From: Cryptomeria japonica
Taxonomy: Eukaryota > Streptophyta > Pinopsida > Cupressales > Cupressaceae
NCBI RefSeq assembly: GCF_030272615.1
Contig: NC_081405.1
Location: 611,813,065-611,877,064, forward strand
DNA length: 64,000 nt
Reading direction: 5' to 3'
Below the pieces are notes generated by a model, which was not told the origin of the DNA, ran no database searches, and worked only from the letters and a program-made list of their open reading frames with translations. Shown here in pieces: positions 42,649 through 54,400 of the stretch. Position 1 is the first letter of the stretch; each line of letters starts with the position of its first letter. The translations under genes were made by a program, and so were the position numbers.

Positions 42649-43480
42649 CTAGTATAATTCCCTATTATATATCTTTTATGTGACATAGATGCTCTTATTT
42701 TTTTGATTTGGGAAACCCAACTTCCAAAAGCCATAAGTTTTGATTAATATTAGAAGTCAATTGAGTCCCTTTATTATAAAATTGTTTATCTCAAAGAGGT
42801 CCATGCCATCATAACCCTCTTGCTCTATTTATGACTCATTTCAATATTTAGGGTCAAAAATTAAAAAATTTATTCTATAGCCCAAAATATGTATTTTATG
42901 TTATTAACATTAGGATACAAGTTTAAGACATCTTTCATAACATTACCAAGGCTACACTAAAACCAATATTATGTGGAACCAACTAATGAATGGAGAATCA
43001 AAATCAAATTTTGTTGTTGAGAGAAGGTGTGTACAAACAAATCATTTATGAAAGCTATAGACTTTTTCTTACAAACTTTGAAGTAAATGGGCATATATGA
43101 ATACCAAATTTCTCTTTAATCGAATCAACAAATACACAAAAAATAACATATGGATAAAAAATAAAAAATAAAAAACAAAGAAATAAGACAAAAAATACCT
43201 TGCATATCAAACATGTTATTGGGTAATGAAAGTTAACACATTTTTTAAGATACTCCTACACTACAATTGTGAAGGAAATTAGAATTTGTTTCAAAAATAA
43301 AATAAAACAATTTCTTTCTCTATATTTTCTTGTTGAAAAATCAACTTTTACTATTCTTCCAAGACAAAAATAAATAAATAAATGTTTTATTGGAAAATCC
43401 CACAAGACAAGGGAGCTCCTCTTCCAAATTAAAAATATATATTTTTTAATAAGACCTAAAGATAAGGAGCTTTAGTAGGC

Positions 43481-43645
43481 AAGTAGCAATTTTATTTTTG
43501 AAAGAATATCATTGACTAAGTTTCCTTAAAATTATTTCAAGTAGCAATTTTATTTTTGAAAGAATATCATTGACTAAGTTTCCTTAAAATTACTTCAATT
43601 TTTTTTTTGAAAGAATATCATTGACTAAGTTTCCTTAAAATTACT
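43481..43645. repeat. Three tandem copies of a 58-base unit
   Basis: AAGTAGCAATTTTATTTTTG begins at 43481 and again at 43539. A third, shortened copy starts near 43597. All share GAAAGAATATCATTGACTAA. Confidence 0.9.
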
Positions 43646-43869
43646 TTGTATTGATTTTATTGTTATATTTTTTGGAAAATCTTACAAGGGAGCTCTTCTT
43701 TCAAAATTAAGAAACATATTTTTTTATAAGATTCCAAAAGATAAAGGGTACATTAATAAGTAGTAATTTCAAATTTGAAAGAGTTTTAGGTGAGTTTCCT
43801 CAAATTATTTTGTATTGATTTTATTGTATTTTTGCAAAACCTCACAATTTAAGAAAATTCCTCCAAGAT

Positions 43870-44089
43870 GTCCAAGGGGTTGAGCTTAACTAGTTAAAGC
43901 ACCGGGTTCTCACTGTGGATACCCAAGTTCAATTCCCAATAGGGACATCTGAAGTGGAATTCTAAGTTGTGACTCTTGGCCTTCCATAGGATGGGGAAGG
44001 TCTTGGGATCAATCTAATCAAACATAATAATAATAATAATAATTCAAAGATATGTAATGGGGATGAGGCCCCAACATCAAAAATAAAAT
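43870..44089 (+). mobile_element. tRNA-derived SINE with target duplications
   Basis: The head (43868-43951) folds like a tRNA: GATGTCC at the start pairs with GGACATC at its end, an A-box-like GGTTGAGCTTAACTAG and a B-box-like AGTTCAATTCCC are correctly spaced. About 130 bases of tRNA-unrelated body follow, including an (AAT)n stretch near 44023-44043 and an A-rich end. It is flanked by AAAATTCCTCCAAGAT (43854-43869) and AAAATTTCCTCCAAGAT (44090-44106), a near-exact target duplication. The short length, internal RNA polymerase III promoter and duplication together identify a SINE. Confidence 0.85.
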
Positions 44090-44329
44090 AAAATTTCCTC
44101 CAAGATTAGAAAACATATTTTATTATTAGACCCCAAATAACAAGGGAAACATTAATAAATAAATAATAATTTTATTTTCAAAAGAATAATTTTGATTGAA
44201 TTTCCCTTAATTTATTTTAATGCTATCGTAATAGTATAATCAACTGCTTCAAATTTGTCATAAATAATTGTTATTGTTTAAAAACCATTGTGTAATTTTC
44301 ATTTATGTGTTAATTTATATATTTATGTT

Positions 44330-44335
44330 TTTATT
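44330..44335 (-). promoter_or_regulatory. Possible poly(A) signal of the TIR gene
   Basis: AATAAA on the minus strand lies about 117 bases after the stop codon of the TIR-domain gene. The region is AT-rich, so chance occurrence is possible. Confidence 0.4.
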
Positions 44336-44451
44336 TAAATGGTCTACATAATTATAAAAGTGTTTATTACAGATCACAACTCAAAAAGAAAAATATTATA
44401 TTATCTACTTGACAACTGTACTAGTAAAAGACATTGTTCCGTCTTGGCCTC

Positions 44452-45197
44452 TCAAATTATATTTCCAATTGAAAAGATAAGTAAGAGAATGCCCATTAAG
44501 ATCCACAGGGCATTGCAGAATATGCAAGATCTATTGGCCTCAAATCGGCGTTTGGCCTCGATATGTTGAATTATACACACTGCGATCTTCTCCAACACCA
44601 TTCCTTGATCCCTGTAACACAAACTTGCTTAATTCAAACGTTAATCTAACACTTCAAATTGTGGAATGTACAGTTGTATTGAGAAGAGAAAGAAAATCTT
44701 TTATGAAATATTTAAAAAGCAGAGGACTATATAATTTACCCTTGAAATTGAAATCCGTAATTATACGAAATCCTTCGGAGCGTGGCTCTCCATTTCTCAA
44801 CAGTCTCACCGTCCACTCTGCGAGTGAGACGATGTTTGCTCAACGATTTTGAGTACACTCCTCCATTCTTTCGCAGGTCGCGGGGTCGAACACCACAAAA
44901 GATGGGGATAATGGAAGCTCCGCTTTCCTCCATCAAGCACAGTTCCCTTAAGCACCACGCGGATTCTGCGTACTTGTTAGAAAAAATAGCAATATGAATG
45001 GAAGCTGAGGCAATTGCTTGCTGAATTGTGAGGGGAAAAGGCTGCCCTTGTTGAAGTGATTTGTAGTCGAGAAACACTTTGAGTTGTTTGTTAGAGAGAG
45101 TGTGGTAGACAAGACTAGCAACTGTCTTCTTCACATCCTTGCCACAATGATTGATAAATACATGGTATTCCTGAGAAGAGACCTCAACATTTATCAT
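44452..45197 (-). CDS. Two-exon TIR-domain protein with hydrophobic C-terminal tail
   Basis: Exon 1 is 45197-44740 and exon 2 is 44611-44452, joined across a 128-base intron with GG|GTAAAT donor and TTACAG|G acceptor; the product is about 205 residues. Residues 10-150 are a plant TIR domain: YHVFINHCGKDVKKT, VFLDYKSLQQGQ, then IAIFSNKYAESAWCLREL, where Glu85 matches the catalytic Glu of NAD-cleaving TIR enzymes, and IIPIFCGVRP. Exon 2 adds a helix-like VLEKIAVCIIQHIEAKRRFE, as in the linker before the NB-ARC of TNL immune receptors, but then ends in LWILMGILLLIFSIG and a stop. No NB-ARC or LRR follows. The frame is open without stops and a TATA box lies upstream. It may be a functional TIR-only protein with a membrane tail or the truncated remains of a TNL gene. 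The start is the first ATG after an in-frame stop. Confidence 0.8.
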
Positions 45198-45378
45198 TGC
45201 GTTGCAGTTGAAAACGCAGAAACGACTTACATACGAAGGCTTCGAAGAGAGATGGAGTCCTGCTGTAAATTATCCTCCTTAAAAAGCCATCTATGGCAGT
45301 TTGTCGTCTGAAGTTGTCTTAAAAATATTATTAATCCGGAGGCTTAGAACAGAGATGTGAGTCATGTTATCTCCCTCG

Positions 45379-45386
45379 TTTATAAA
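45379..45386 (-). promoter_or_regulatory. TATA box of the TIR gene
   Basis: The minus strand reads TTTATAAA about 185 bases before the ATG at 45197, which fits a short 5' leader. Confidence 0.45.
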
Positions 45387-45654
45387 GAAGTCTTCTGGCG
45401 ATTGGACGGCCTATTACCCAGAACTATTTGTCTTCACTCTTCACGCCATGTGACGGCAGTTTCCCAAATATATTTTTTTTATTGTAAAAAAATTAAAATC
45501 ATCCATTTTGCCATTTAAACTAGTGTCTTTGGCAATCCCCAAATATTGCTGACTTTCTGAGAGGTGATATGATTATAAGTTTTCTCGAGATAATTTATAA
45601 AATATATTTAGTCGATAGCTTTTTCTAGCGGATTATCCTAGAACGGCCACAAAA

Positions 45655-45735
45655 GAACCGGCAATTCCAAGATAACATACCTACAATTCTGAGCCGGTTA
45701 TTCCAAGATAAAATACCTAAAATTCTCAACCGGTT
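45655..45735. repeat. Short tandem repeat of a 37-base unit
   Basis: The phrase 'ccgg(c/t)(a/t)attccaagataa(c/a)atacct(a/c)(c/a)aattct' occurs twice in a row and the CCGGTTAT start a third time. Confidence 0.8.
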
Positions 45736-45927
45736 ATATCTACATCTCTTTGGACAAGCGTGGATTCCTGTCGTTTTATTGAAATAAAATAATTCAAAGC
45801 AGAACCGATTAGTTTTTAAAAAGGCCGATCACATCGGCAGCGGTGATGCAGCCCCTACAATGCACATCTCCATAGCGAATTGTCTGCACAGCACCACAGC
45901 ACCCAGATTGTACTATTGATCATATTT

Positions 45928-45959
<32 letters not shown>

Positions 45960-46029
45960 CTTCTTATTCTTCCATCTAGAGATGGGGATGTGAACTATGC
46001 CAATATAGCATCTTGGATAAAACTGTTCG

Positions 46030-46569
46030 AAGGAACTATATATATATATATATGAGAGATGTATTCTTTTGATGAGAGATATAGAGTAACAGAGAAACAT
46101 AGAGAGATACAGAGATAGAAGTGCAACATAGAGATCATATGTGATATGTGATTAAATTGGATAACTCAAGAGTGAATGAAGTATGTGAAGTCTGTCTACT
46201 AAGCTTAATTGGAACTGTATTACATGCATATGTGAGATGCAGCTATAATAGTTCAAGTAAGCCCTTTGCCAATGCACCTTCATCTTTTGACAGCGAGCAT
46301 TTGTAATATTCTATAACTATTTATATTATATTGAGAGTTGACCCTCTTTGTGGTAATTCCCTAACGGGTTTCCATGAAAAAAAAATCTAGTGTTTTCTTG
46401 TGTACGTTGTTGTGGATGGTATCTCTACTTTTGATGTTCATTTGATCACTCATTTCTTTCTGTTGCATGCTAATTGATGTGAATCTAAAAAGTAATAATA
46501 ATATTGTTTTACGATTTAGAGAATATAGATTCACCCCCTCCACCCTCTTAGTATTCCAGTTGTTCAACA
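46030..46569 (+). repeat. 5'-truncated LTR of the split Copia-type element
   Basis: It begins in a (TA)n stretch and ends CCAGTTGTTCAACA. It matches about 61810-62356. Upstream sequence shows no match to the first part of the right LTR. Confidence 0.7.
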
Positions 46570-46570
46570 A

Positions 46571-46581
46571 TTGGTATCAGA
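46571..46581 (+). other. Primer binding site (initiator Met tRNA type)
   Basis: TTGGTATCAGA follows the LTR end after one base, matching the first ten bases of the usual plant Copia primer site. Confidence 0.8.
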
Positions 46582-46799
46582 AATTTGACTAAGGGGAAGC
46601 TATAATGAAGATCCTTTTCCCCTGCCAAAGAGGTTGATGTTGTTGTCACAACATGTTGATATATTGAGTAAATTGATGTACTTGAACTCTTGGTGAAGAT
46701 TATGGTAGAAAATATTGCTATGCAATAGAATGCGAAGGTTCGAAAAGTGACTATTCACACAGATAGAGTTGTTTAGCATCTTTTTGGTAATATGATGAT

Positions 46800-46815
46800 C
46801 AGAGATTACTTTAGT
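46800..46815 (+). repeat. Left terminal inverted repeat of the hAT element
   Basis: CAGAGATTACTTTAG pairs imperfectly with 60751-60766. It directly follows the target duplication. Confidence 0.75.
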
Positions 46816-47230
46816 GGCGAATATTTGCCAATGGCGAATTTTTCACATCGGCCATGTCGGAAATGGCTAATATTTTGTACCAACTGGGGGTGGCCATGTC
46901 GCCAGAACATTATCAATTTATGTCAAAGTCACAGCCCGATTGCCATATGTTTTATGCAATTAAATGTTTCTATGCAATGAGTTCACCAATACAATATATG
47001 GTGGACACGCGGTAAATTTAATTTTTTTGCCTACACTCTCCGAGGTTGCCTTAATAGATGACATTAATTCGCCTATATGCATGTGAATATTTGTTAGCGA
47101 GGGGGACACAATTTGCCCTACATCTTGCTGACGCGTGTCTCTATTCACCCCAACTTTCACCAACTATATTGTATTCGCCTATTATTTGGACGACCTATAA
47201 TCGCCTCGAAAATTAGATGCCATGTTATAG
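46810..47230. repeat. Left subterminal region with repeated TCGCC/GGCGA
   Basis: GGCGAA, TCGCC, TTGCC and related words recur about ten times here on both strands (for example GTGGCGAATATTTGCCAATGG). Such clustered short words near the ends are where hAT transposases bind in known elements; binding here is inferred. Confidence 0.65.
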
Positions 47231-47299
47231 TTACGTGGGATTCACCAAATATTTGTATACCATATAAAATTCCCGTAGAATTTACCATATAAGGATTGG

Positions 47300-47307
47300 T
47301 ATAAATA
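47300..47307 (+). promoter_or_regulatory. TATA box before the hAT transposase
   Basis: TATAAATA lies 237 bases before the first ATG of the transposase frame. A GGTGAGC donor-like site (about 47437) and a TTTTTGGTAG acceptor-like site (about 47519) suggest an intron in the leader. Confidence 0.5.
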
Positions 47308-47536
47308 CATGCAAAGATCAGATCTATCTCAACATAATCTGGTGGGTTCTAGGCTCTGAATTTTGATCAATAGCAAAGTGTTAGACCAAGGAAAATCATT
47401 GTTGTTGACTACATTGGCGACTGCTAGTGACCTAAAGGTGAGCGATCATATTTTTGAAGTGGTATAATATACATTATAGTCTATTATTGCTTTTTTAATA
47501 AATTGATATTTTTTGGTAGCCTTTATTTCGTTGGAG

Positions 47537-50300
47537 ATGTCGAACAGGAAGAGGGGTAGGAAACCTGAATGTGGGGAAGGCCAGGAGAGGTCAACAAAAA
47601 GCAAAATGTTGTCTTCATACTTTGGCATTGGAAAATATTGTGGTGAAAATTAGGAAGGTACATCATCACAAGTACAAGTACAAAATTCACCACCTACACC
47701 GCATGTTGAAGATGGCGGCGAACCTGATATCTCAGATCAGGATGATCTTGAAGAAGATTATCTGGTAGATACCCAAGTTAGTCGGAATGATATAATTGAC
47801 TTGGGTGATAATGCCATTGATGATAATGCACGGAAGGGGAAAAGAAAAGCCATATCAAAAAAGGGTGAACCATAATCAAAAAAGGATCGAGAGTGGGATA
47901 TGTTAGTGAGGAATTTTTAAACTAATTGGGCATCAAAGTATCCATTTATTGAACTAGTGCAAAATCCAATTGAAGGCGAGCCTCCAATTAGGAAATTAGG
48001 TTATTGGGATATGTTAGTGAGGAATTTTTAAACTAATTGGGCATCAAAGTATCCATTTATTGAACTAGTGCAAAATCCAATTGAAGGCGAGCCTCCATTT
48101 ATTGAACTAGTGCAGGTGTAAGATTTGCACTTGGAAACATAACAAGGAAATTAGGTTGCAACTAAAATTTGACACCATAAAAAAGCATATGGGTAAAGTT
48201 TATGAAAAATAAATGATAGACGGGGTTGAAAAATCAGTGATAAGATGGAAAACAAAGAGGAATGTAAGCATGTGAGGAATGCCGAAGAGTATTATTTTCA
48301 TGAGAAAATACAGACGAAGCCTGCTAAAGTTAAAGGTTCTATTGAAGCTATTTTTGGAAAAGCAATGCAAATAGAACAACAGGGAAAATTTGTTCAGTTA
48401 AGAGTCATTTTTTATATTTTGAGCAGAGGGCGTGCTATGACAGATTTCCCATCAATTAGTGGTTTATTACACTTTTTGAAAGTTCCTAACTATCCTAATA
48501 GACACTGGTCAGTAAACAATGGATGGGAATGGGCAAGTTGTCTTGCTGAGGTTGAAAAAGAATATGTTAAGGAAAAAATAAGAGAGTCAAACTTTATTGC
48601 ATTTTCTTTAGACGAAGTTACAGAAGTAGACAATACTTCATGTGTATGCATGCATGTTTATACTGTATAGAATCATACCCGCCAACCTCATTTACTATCT
48701 GTTGCTAAAATGAAGGAGAGTGCGACAATGGAAAATTTATTTCAACTAGTAAAGAGAAGTTTAATTGAATATGGAGGTATGGATGAAATGACAGTAGCCA
48801 AAAAATCAGTTTGTGTTGGAGCAAATGGAGCTTTAGTAATGCAAGGTCATAGGAACAATTTTTGTACAAAGATTGAAACTTCATTTGCACCTTACATTAC
48901 TGCAATTCACTGCATGGCTCACAGAATGAATCTAGCTTTTGGAATTGTGAGCAAGTTTGCTTCGATAAAAAAATTGAAATTTTAATCAAAGAGCTCTACT
49001 CACACTTCTGTCGAAGTCCCAAGCGATTTATGGAATTTCAACACTTTGCTGATGAAATAACTGATGGGAACAAACTTCCCAAGGATAATGATACTAGATG
49101 GATCTCTTTGGATGGTCCGACGCATTGATTTTTTTCAGAATATCCATCCTTGATTGGACTATTTCACACAACTCATGATGAATCAAATCAACCGAAATTT
49201 CCTGGCCTTCTTCAAAGGTTAAGTAATCTAGAGATACTCTTAACTTTAGCAGCTCTTCTACCCATGCTAGAGGAAATGAGGAATATTATGAAGGCTATCC
49301 CAAAAAGAGATTTGTATATTGTAGAATATGTTGTGTTGCGTAAGATGACATGCATGACCCTCAACAATCTCTATCAAAATCAACCAACACTATCTGATAA
49401 AAAAATTGTTAAGTGGTGGACACTCACAGATTTGAACAATCCTGATAACTTTTTATAAATCGGTGCAGACGGGGAGGTATGTGCCAATGTATGGGGAGTT
49501 GAGATACCAATACACTTCTATGCCATGGTCGACCCCGAGGAACCAGGAAAGTGCCCCGGGAAGCAACTAGCAAGAGTTACAAGGGAAGATTTCGACAAGA
49601 TTGTTGAGACTGTAACTACTTCTATGAAGAAAATTGCATATGATCTTTCCTCACAAATTAGAAGCAAATTCCCTCCTGACAATCTACTCAAAGCCATGTC
49701 TAAATTTGGTTTCCTCATTATTGGAGCCTCAATGGTGCAACTGATTTTCGAAGCAAGTTGTTGACTTTGATAAAACAATTTTGCATATCCAGAGAATTGA
49801 ATGGAGTAACTATAAATAGAATATTAGATGAAACTCATCTTCGAGAGAAATCATCTCATTTTGCATACACTATGAGAGAACAATATGGCAAAATGGAGAA
49901 CCCCCATGAAGAGGGATCAGTAACAAGGCCCTTTGGAAATATATAGCTGAGAACACAACATTGCATGATTCAATGCCAGAATATGTGAAGATTGCTTATT
50001 TATGTCTTACCATGATATTGGATAAGGTGGAAGGTGAGAGATTTTTCAATTCTTTGGGGTTTCTAAAATCAAAGCTAAGAAACAAACTAGACAAAAATTT
50101 GGAAAATTGTTTGAGGTTGTATACATCTAGGTATGATGTCCACACTTTTCCTTACGATAGGGCACTGCAAATCTGGATGTCCAAATGTGAAAGAAGAGGT
50201 TTGTGCAACACTTCAAACCAAAGTGCCAGTGGGACTATTGACACATGTACTGGACCTATTGGTAGCATTGAGATGCAGTTTGGTGAAGGTATGTAGACTT
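47537..50300 (+). pseudogene. Decayed hAT transposase (ZNF862-like group)
   Basis: An ATG at 47537 opens an N-terminal frame (KRGRKPECGEGQERSTKSK) with several stops, followed by a TTF/BED-like zinc-finger relic CKICTWKHNKEI near 48125. The core reads FIAFSLDEVTEVDNTSCVCMH (48590-48660), SVCVGANGALVMQGHRNN and YITAIHCMAHRMNLAF (48710-48985), the order found in plant hAT transposases of the zinc-finger protein 862-like group. The dimerisation end is at about 49980-50160: RFFNSLGFLKSKLRNKL and HTFPYDRALQIWMS. Frames change several times and stops occur, so it is not functional as a single protein. A 111-base tandem duplication lies in its N-terminal third. Confidence 0.85.
47895..48111 (+). repeat. 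111-base tandem duplication in the transposase
   Basis: GGGATATGTTAGTGAGGAAT occurs at 47895 and again at 48006, followed by the same text up to 'gaaggcgagcctcca'. A third fragment (TTTATTGAACTAGTGCA) follows. The near-perfect identity implies a recent event after decay began, since both copies share a stop. Confidence 0.92.
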
Positions 50301-50399
50301 AGAATGAAGAAACTCAAACCACAGACAAGAATCAAGAAAGCTCTGAATTTGATGAGGATGAATGGAAGCTGTAAGAGATTGGTATTTATTAATCTTATT

Positions 50400-51400
50400 A
50401 CTGTATCTCATCATTCATATTACAAAAGCATATTACTTTTTGCAATTAGAATTTAATATTGATTTGTAATTGTATTTTTCAACTTTCTATTTCCATATTT
50501 AAAATAGCATAATAAAAAAAAACATAATGTGTTTATTGATACAGAGATGTTTATTGTTTATTTATAAATATTTGAGTCTCAAATTTGTGTGATACATTTC
50601 AGAACCATATGATACAATTCATTCAATGGTAATACACATGTCGAGAACTTCGATTTTCATTAATTCTTTCAAAATATAGCCATATGATACAATTCATTCA
50701 ATAGTAATACACCAATCGGTGTGATTCTCCATGCAAATTGCAAAAGTGAATACAAAGTTTTAGAACCCTTTGCAAATGACCCTAAATTCCCTTTTATAGA
50801 AACAAGAGAGCAACAACAGCTCCTATGTGATTCTCTAATGTCCATGCAAAAGTGAATACAAAGTTTCAGAAACCTTTGCAAATGACCTTGAATTCCCTTT
50901 TATAGAAACAAGGGAGAAACAACAGCTTCAATTCGAATTGCAAGTTTGCAACATGTGAAGACTGAACATCAAAATCACAAACTCACCACAGATTTATATG
51001 GCCATCACAGGCCATAGTAGCAATTTAACATCTCCCACATGTTTGATGTCTCTTGTTTAAAAAAAAGAGTTTAAAATTAAATATTAATTCACGCCATGAA
51101 AAATTAAACATAAATAATAGAAGTGCCTAAAACCTACTAATTAGAAATAGAGAAATGCATAAATGTTAAAGCAATGGAGAATTTGAGAATACAAATTCAC
51201 TGGCTGAAGTTTTGCACTGTGCATCATAGATTCATAGGCTAGATTAGCAAAATAGCAATAGCGAGTGCTAGTTTTTTCCTATTCATAAAATAGATTCATA
51301 GGTTGGATTAGCAAAATAGAAATTGTGAGTGCATCATAGATTCATAGGCTAGATTAGCAAAATAGCAAACAAAAAAAACATAAAACCTTGAAATTAAGAG
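50400..51400. repeat. Short direct repeats between transposase and the next gene
   Basis: No gene is seen. CATATGATACAATTCATTCA occurs at about 50607 and 50681. A unit with period 106 (AGTGAATACAAAGTTT through CAACAGCT) lies at 50745-50930. Three copies of 'catagattcatagg(c/t)tagattagcaaaatag' lie at about 51228-51365. Confidence 0.75.
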
Positions 51401-51491
51401 TAAAAGAAGAAAATTGTGCAATACATGCTATGATTCTTAAGATTTATGTGCCAGTTTTTGTAGGGTGCTCCACTCTTCGTCTGATGGAAGG

Positions 51492-54400
51492 TCAATATTT
51501 TGTAAACTTTGTCAACATTCCATATTTAAAATATTTACTTGACATCACTGTTTCATCCACTACCGAATTTAGAGTTGTAAAAGGTTGGATGAATTCCAGA
51601 AAGCTTTGGGGAGTTGTGTCCTTTGGAAGCAAGTCTAAATCAGACTTCATTTTTATCTCCATGTTTTTTTTGTAAGCTTCGTGTCCAATGAATTTATTTG
51701 ATGGGTCAACAGTCTTAGGCAAACCAAGTTTAATCAAATTATTTTTCTTTTCTTGCAGCTTTAATATCTTTTTTCCATAATTTTCCATAACTTTTGATGT
51801 TTCCCTTAGCTTCTGGTATTTTTGAATTATAGATGATGTCTTAACTTTGGCATCAATGCGGCTCTTAACTCCCTTGGATGCCAAGTAGCTATCACTGGAA
51901 CTGTAGACTACTTTCAAAATCTTTTTTGCCATATCCTCTTTTGAATAAACATTGTGCTCTTCTCATAGTGCCCTTTGATTTTCATATAAATTAGTCTCAG
52001 ACTTTTAGTCAATTGAAACCATTCACACAACTTGTCACTCCTCTGTATTATTTGCTGCCAAATGTTTTCTTGTATATACTCCGTTGTATTTTTCATATTA
52101 TCTTTCAATCTTTCCTCCAAAGTTTTTATTTTATCATTTGCATTGTGCAGGTCTTCTTTCATTTGTGCACATTTTTTTCTTTCTTCCTCTACTTCCTCTG
52201 GCAAATGTTTTTCTTTTTCCTTCCCATGATCTAATAGGTTCTATAATTTTCTCATTTTGGCAGCAACAAATTCATAACTTTTGTATATTTTTTAAAAACT
52301 AGCTCTTTCCTCATCAATTTTTTTACTTCTTTTAGCCAGTTTTTCTGTCAGGTCCTTCAATTCTGCATCCATCTTCTCCTGCTCTGCAATTTCTACTATA
52401 GAGCCTGAATTTTTTATCCTTTTCTGTAAATCATTGCACTTGCTTTCTGATGCTTTCCTCCTTGATTTTTTGTTTGCTAGGTCTGCCTGTAACTTTTCTA
52501 TTTGTTTCTCCAGTTTATTTTTTTCTCTCTCCATCTTTAGTAGTGAAGCATAGACCACTTCGTTAGTCCTTTTTGACACACTAATTTTGTCCACATTATG
52601 TAATTTGGAAAAATCCATTTGGAGGGTGCTAACTTGAAATTCAGAGGGATCTATCTGATTGTGTGGTGGATTTTTATCTTTAGTTGGGGTCGGGGACATA
52701 ACAACCATGATCTCCATCATATCTTTCTGTGGGTCATATGTTGGAAATACCCTATTCCTTGCAGGCTCTTCATTTAAAACTTTAGTCAAGGAAACCCTAT
52801 GAAATGCTTTCTTTTTTTCTTTATTTGCTTTTGTTGTGTGTTCATATTTTTCATAGTAATCGCGATATTGAAAATCTGGGCTTGTTGAAGCAATTGAATG
52901 TTTGAAAGGTGACATAGGAATACCAGAGGCTCCAGTTCCACTTATTCATGTGGTTTTAACTAATGCTTGACTAGGATTACCAACAACAATTCATGATACT
53001 GTCCCACTCCCACTGACACTTTCATGTGTAGTTTTCATAATCTTTTTAGGTTTGTGATCTGAAGCTGCAAATGATTGTTTTGTAGTATCAATGGCACTTG
53101 AAATAGGATTCTGAATAGTATTAGTATCTACCACTAGTGACCTCTTGTGAGAGATATTTTGTTGTAGCCCTTGTCCAACAACTAGACAACTAGTATCAGC
53201 AGTACTAGTAGTACCCATGCCAACCCCACCATGGCCACCAATCACAACATCACTTAACTGAACAATAATGGGAATATTATCCCTAGATTCCCCACCTGTG
53301 GCTATGGCACTTGATTCACCACCAATGGGAATACCATGATGTGGTGGTGGTTGTGGATTTGAACCTGAAACAAATGTAGGTGGACCCTGAGGGTAATGAG
53401 TAGTACCTATCTGTGATGAATCTGAAGAATCAAGTCCAATGACTAGTTTAACAGGAGCTTTTGATTTTGACCTTGATGGAAGTTTTACCTAAAGTGGATA
53501 CCAAATGCACCCTTCTCTGGCACCTAGACCACCACCTTCAAAACCCTTTTTTTCCATAATGCTTGCCCCTTTGCTATATTTTTCTTTCATGGACTCATGG
53601 ACTGCACCTAATATTTTAGGGGTTGTAGTAGTTGTTGGAGCAGGCTCAACCTCATACTCATCATCATTTTCACTCCTATCATGTGTTGTTGTGGGATGCT
53701 CCATATTCCACAATTTGCTAAACTCATCATCCTCATCGATGGTCTCAAATTCTGCACTGGTCTTTGGTTCACTGAGATTCCTCCTCATAGTCCAAAAATA
53801 ATTTATTTTGGTTTGAGTCCAAAAACACTCTTTACATTCTTGCAGAATTAATTTGGGAATAGATTTCTTAGATGGATTAGCAGATTTTAGGTAGAAATTG
53901 TATGACCTCCTATTTTGGATGCCTTCGCCCTCCTCTGTTGTCCTCTGTGTGTGCAATGCCATAATTTGTGATGAAATTTCTTCTATTGAAATGTTATTGT
54001 CATCTGCAATTTTTGCCATCTCTTTTTTAACCTCATCCCTGGAATCCATGTTTCTAAGCTTTTATAGCAATGGTTTACTTTCATGTTGACATAACGCTGA
54101 AGAGTTCCCATTTTTCTTAAGCCTTGCTCGAACTATACCGATTGGATCATACTGCGAGATACCCTCATCACCAAAGTTAAAAACTATCAAAAAATTATGT
54201 GCCACATTGAATGCTTTTCTCTCAAATGTGAACCCTCCACATGAGAAAGGCAAGGAAGGAAATATTCTCTTCTTTTGTTGACCATGGGAGTGCCTATATG
54301 TGCTCTCCAATTGCCATACATACTCTAATGCAAATACCCTCTTTGTCACATGTATTGGAAGTCTGTATGGTTTTACTGCTGATCCGTAAAACCTTAACAC

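Larger units (their letters stand above)
43380..44225. repeat. Decayed tandem repeat array
   Basis: Three to four imperfect units share the phrase 'ttggaaaatc(c/t)(c/t)acaa...gggagctc(c/t)tcttcc...cat/tatatttttt' followed by 'gaaagaatat...gagtttcctt'. The array is split by the SINE at 43870-44089. A shorter 58-base tandem lies within the first unit. Confidence 0.7.

Noticed and set aside
43868-43951. A functional tRNA gene
   Set aside because: The anticodon and T-arm regions do not form normal stems, and the tail and flanking duplications show a SINE head.
44452-45197. A full TNL immune receptor
   Set aside because: No NB-ARC or LRR text is found to the left, and the frame stops 160 bases into exon 2.
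46792-46799. ATGATGAT as a chance trinucleotide repeat rather than a target duplication
   Set aside because: Considered seriously because it is low in complexity. It was kept as a duplication because it sits exactly at both ends of matching terminal repeats and the host sequence resumes on each side.
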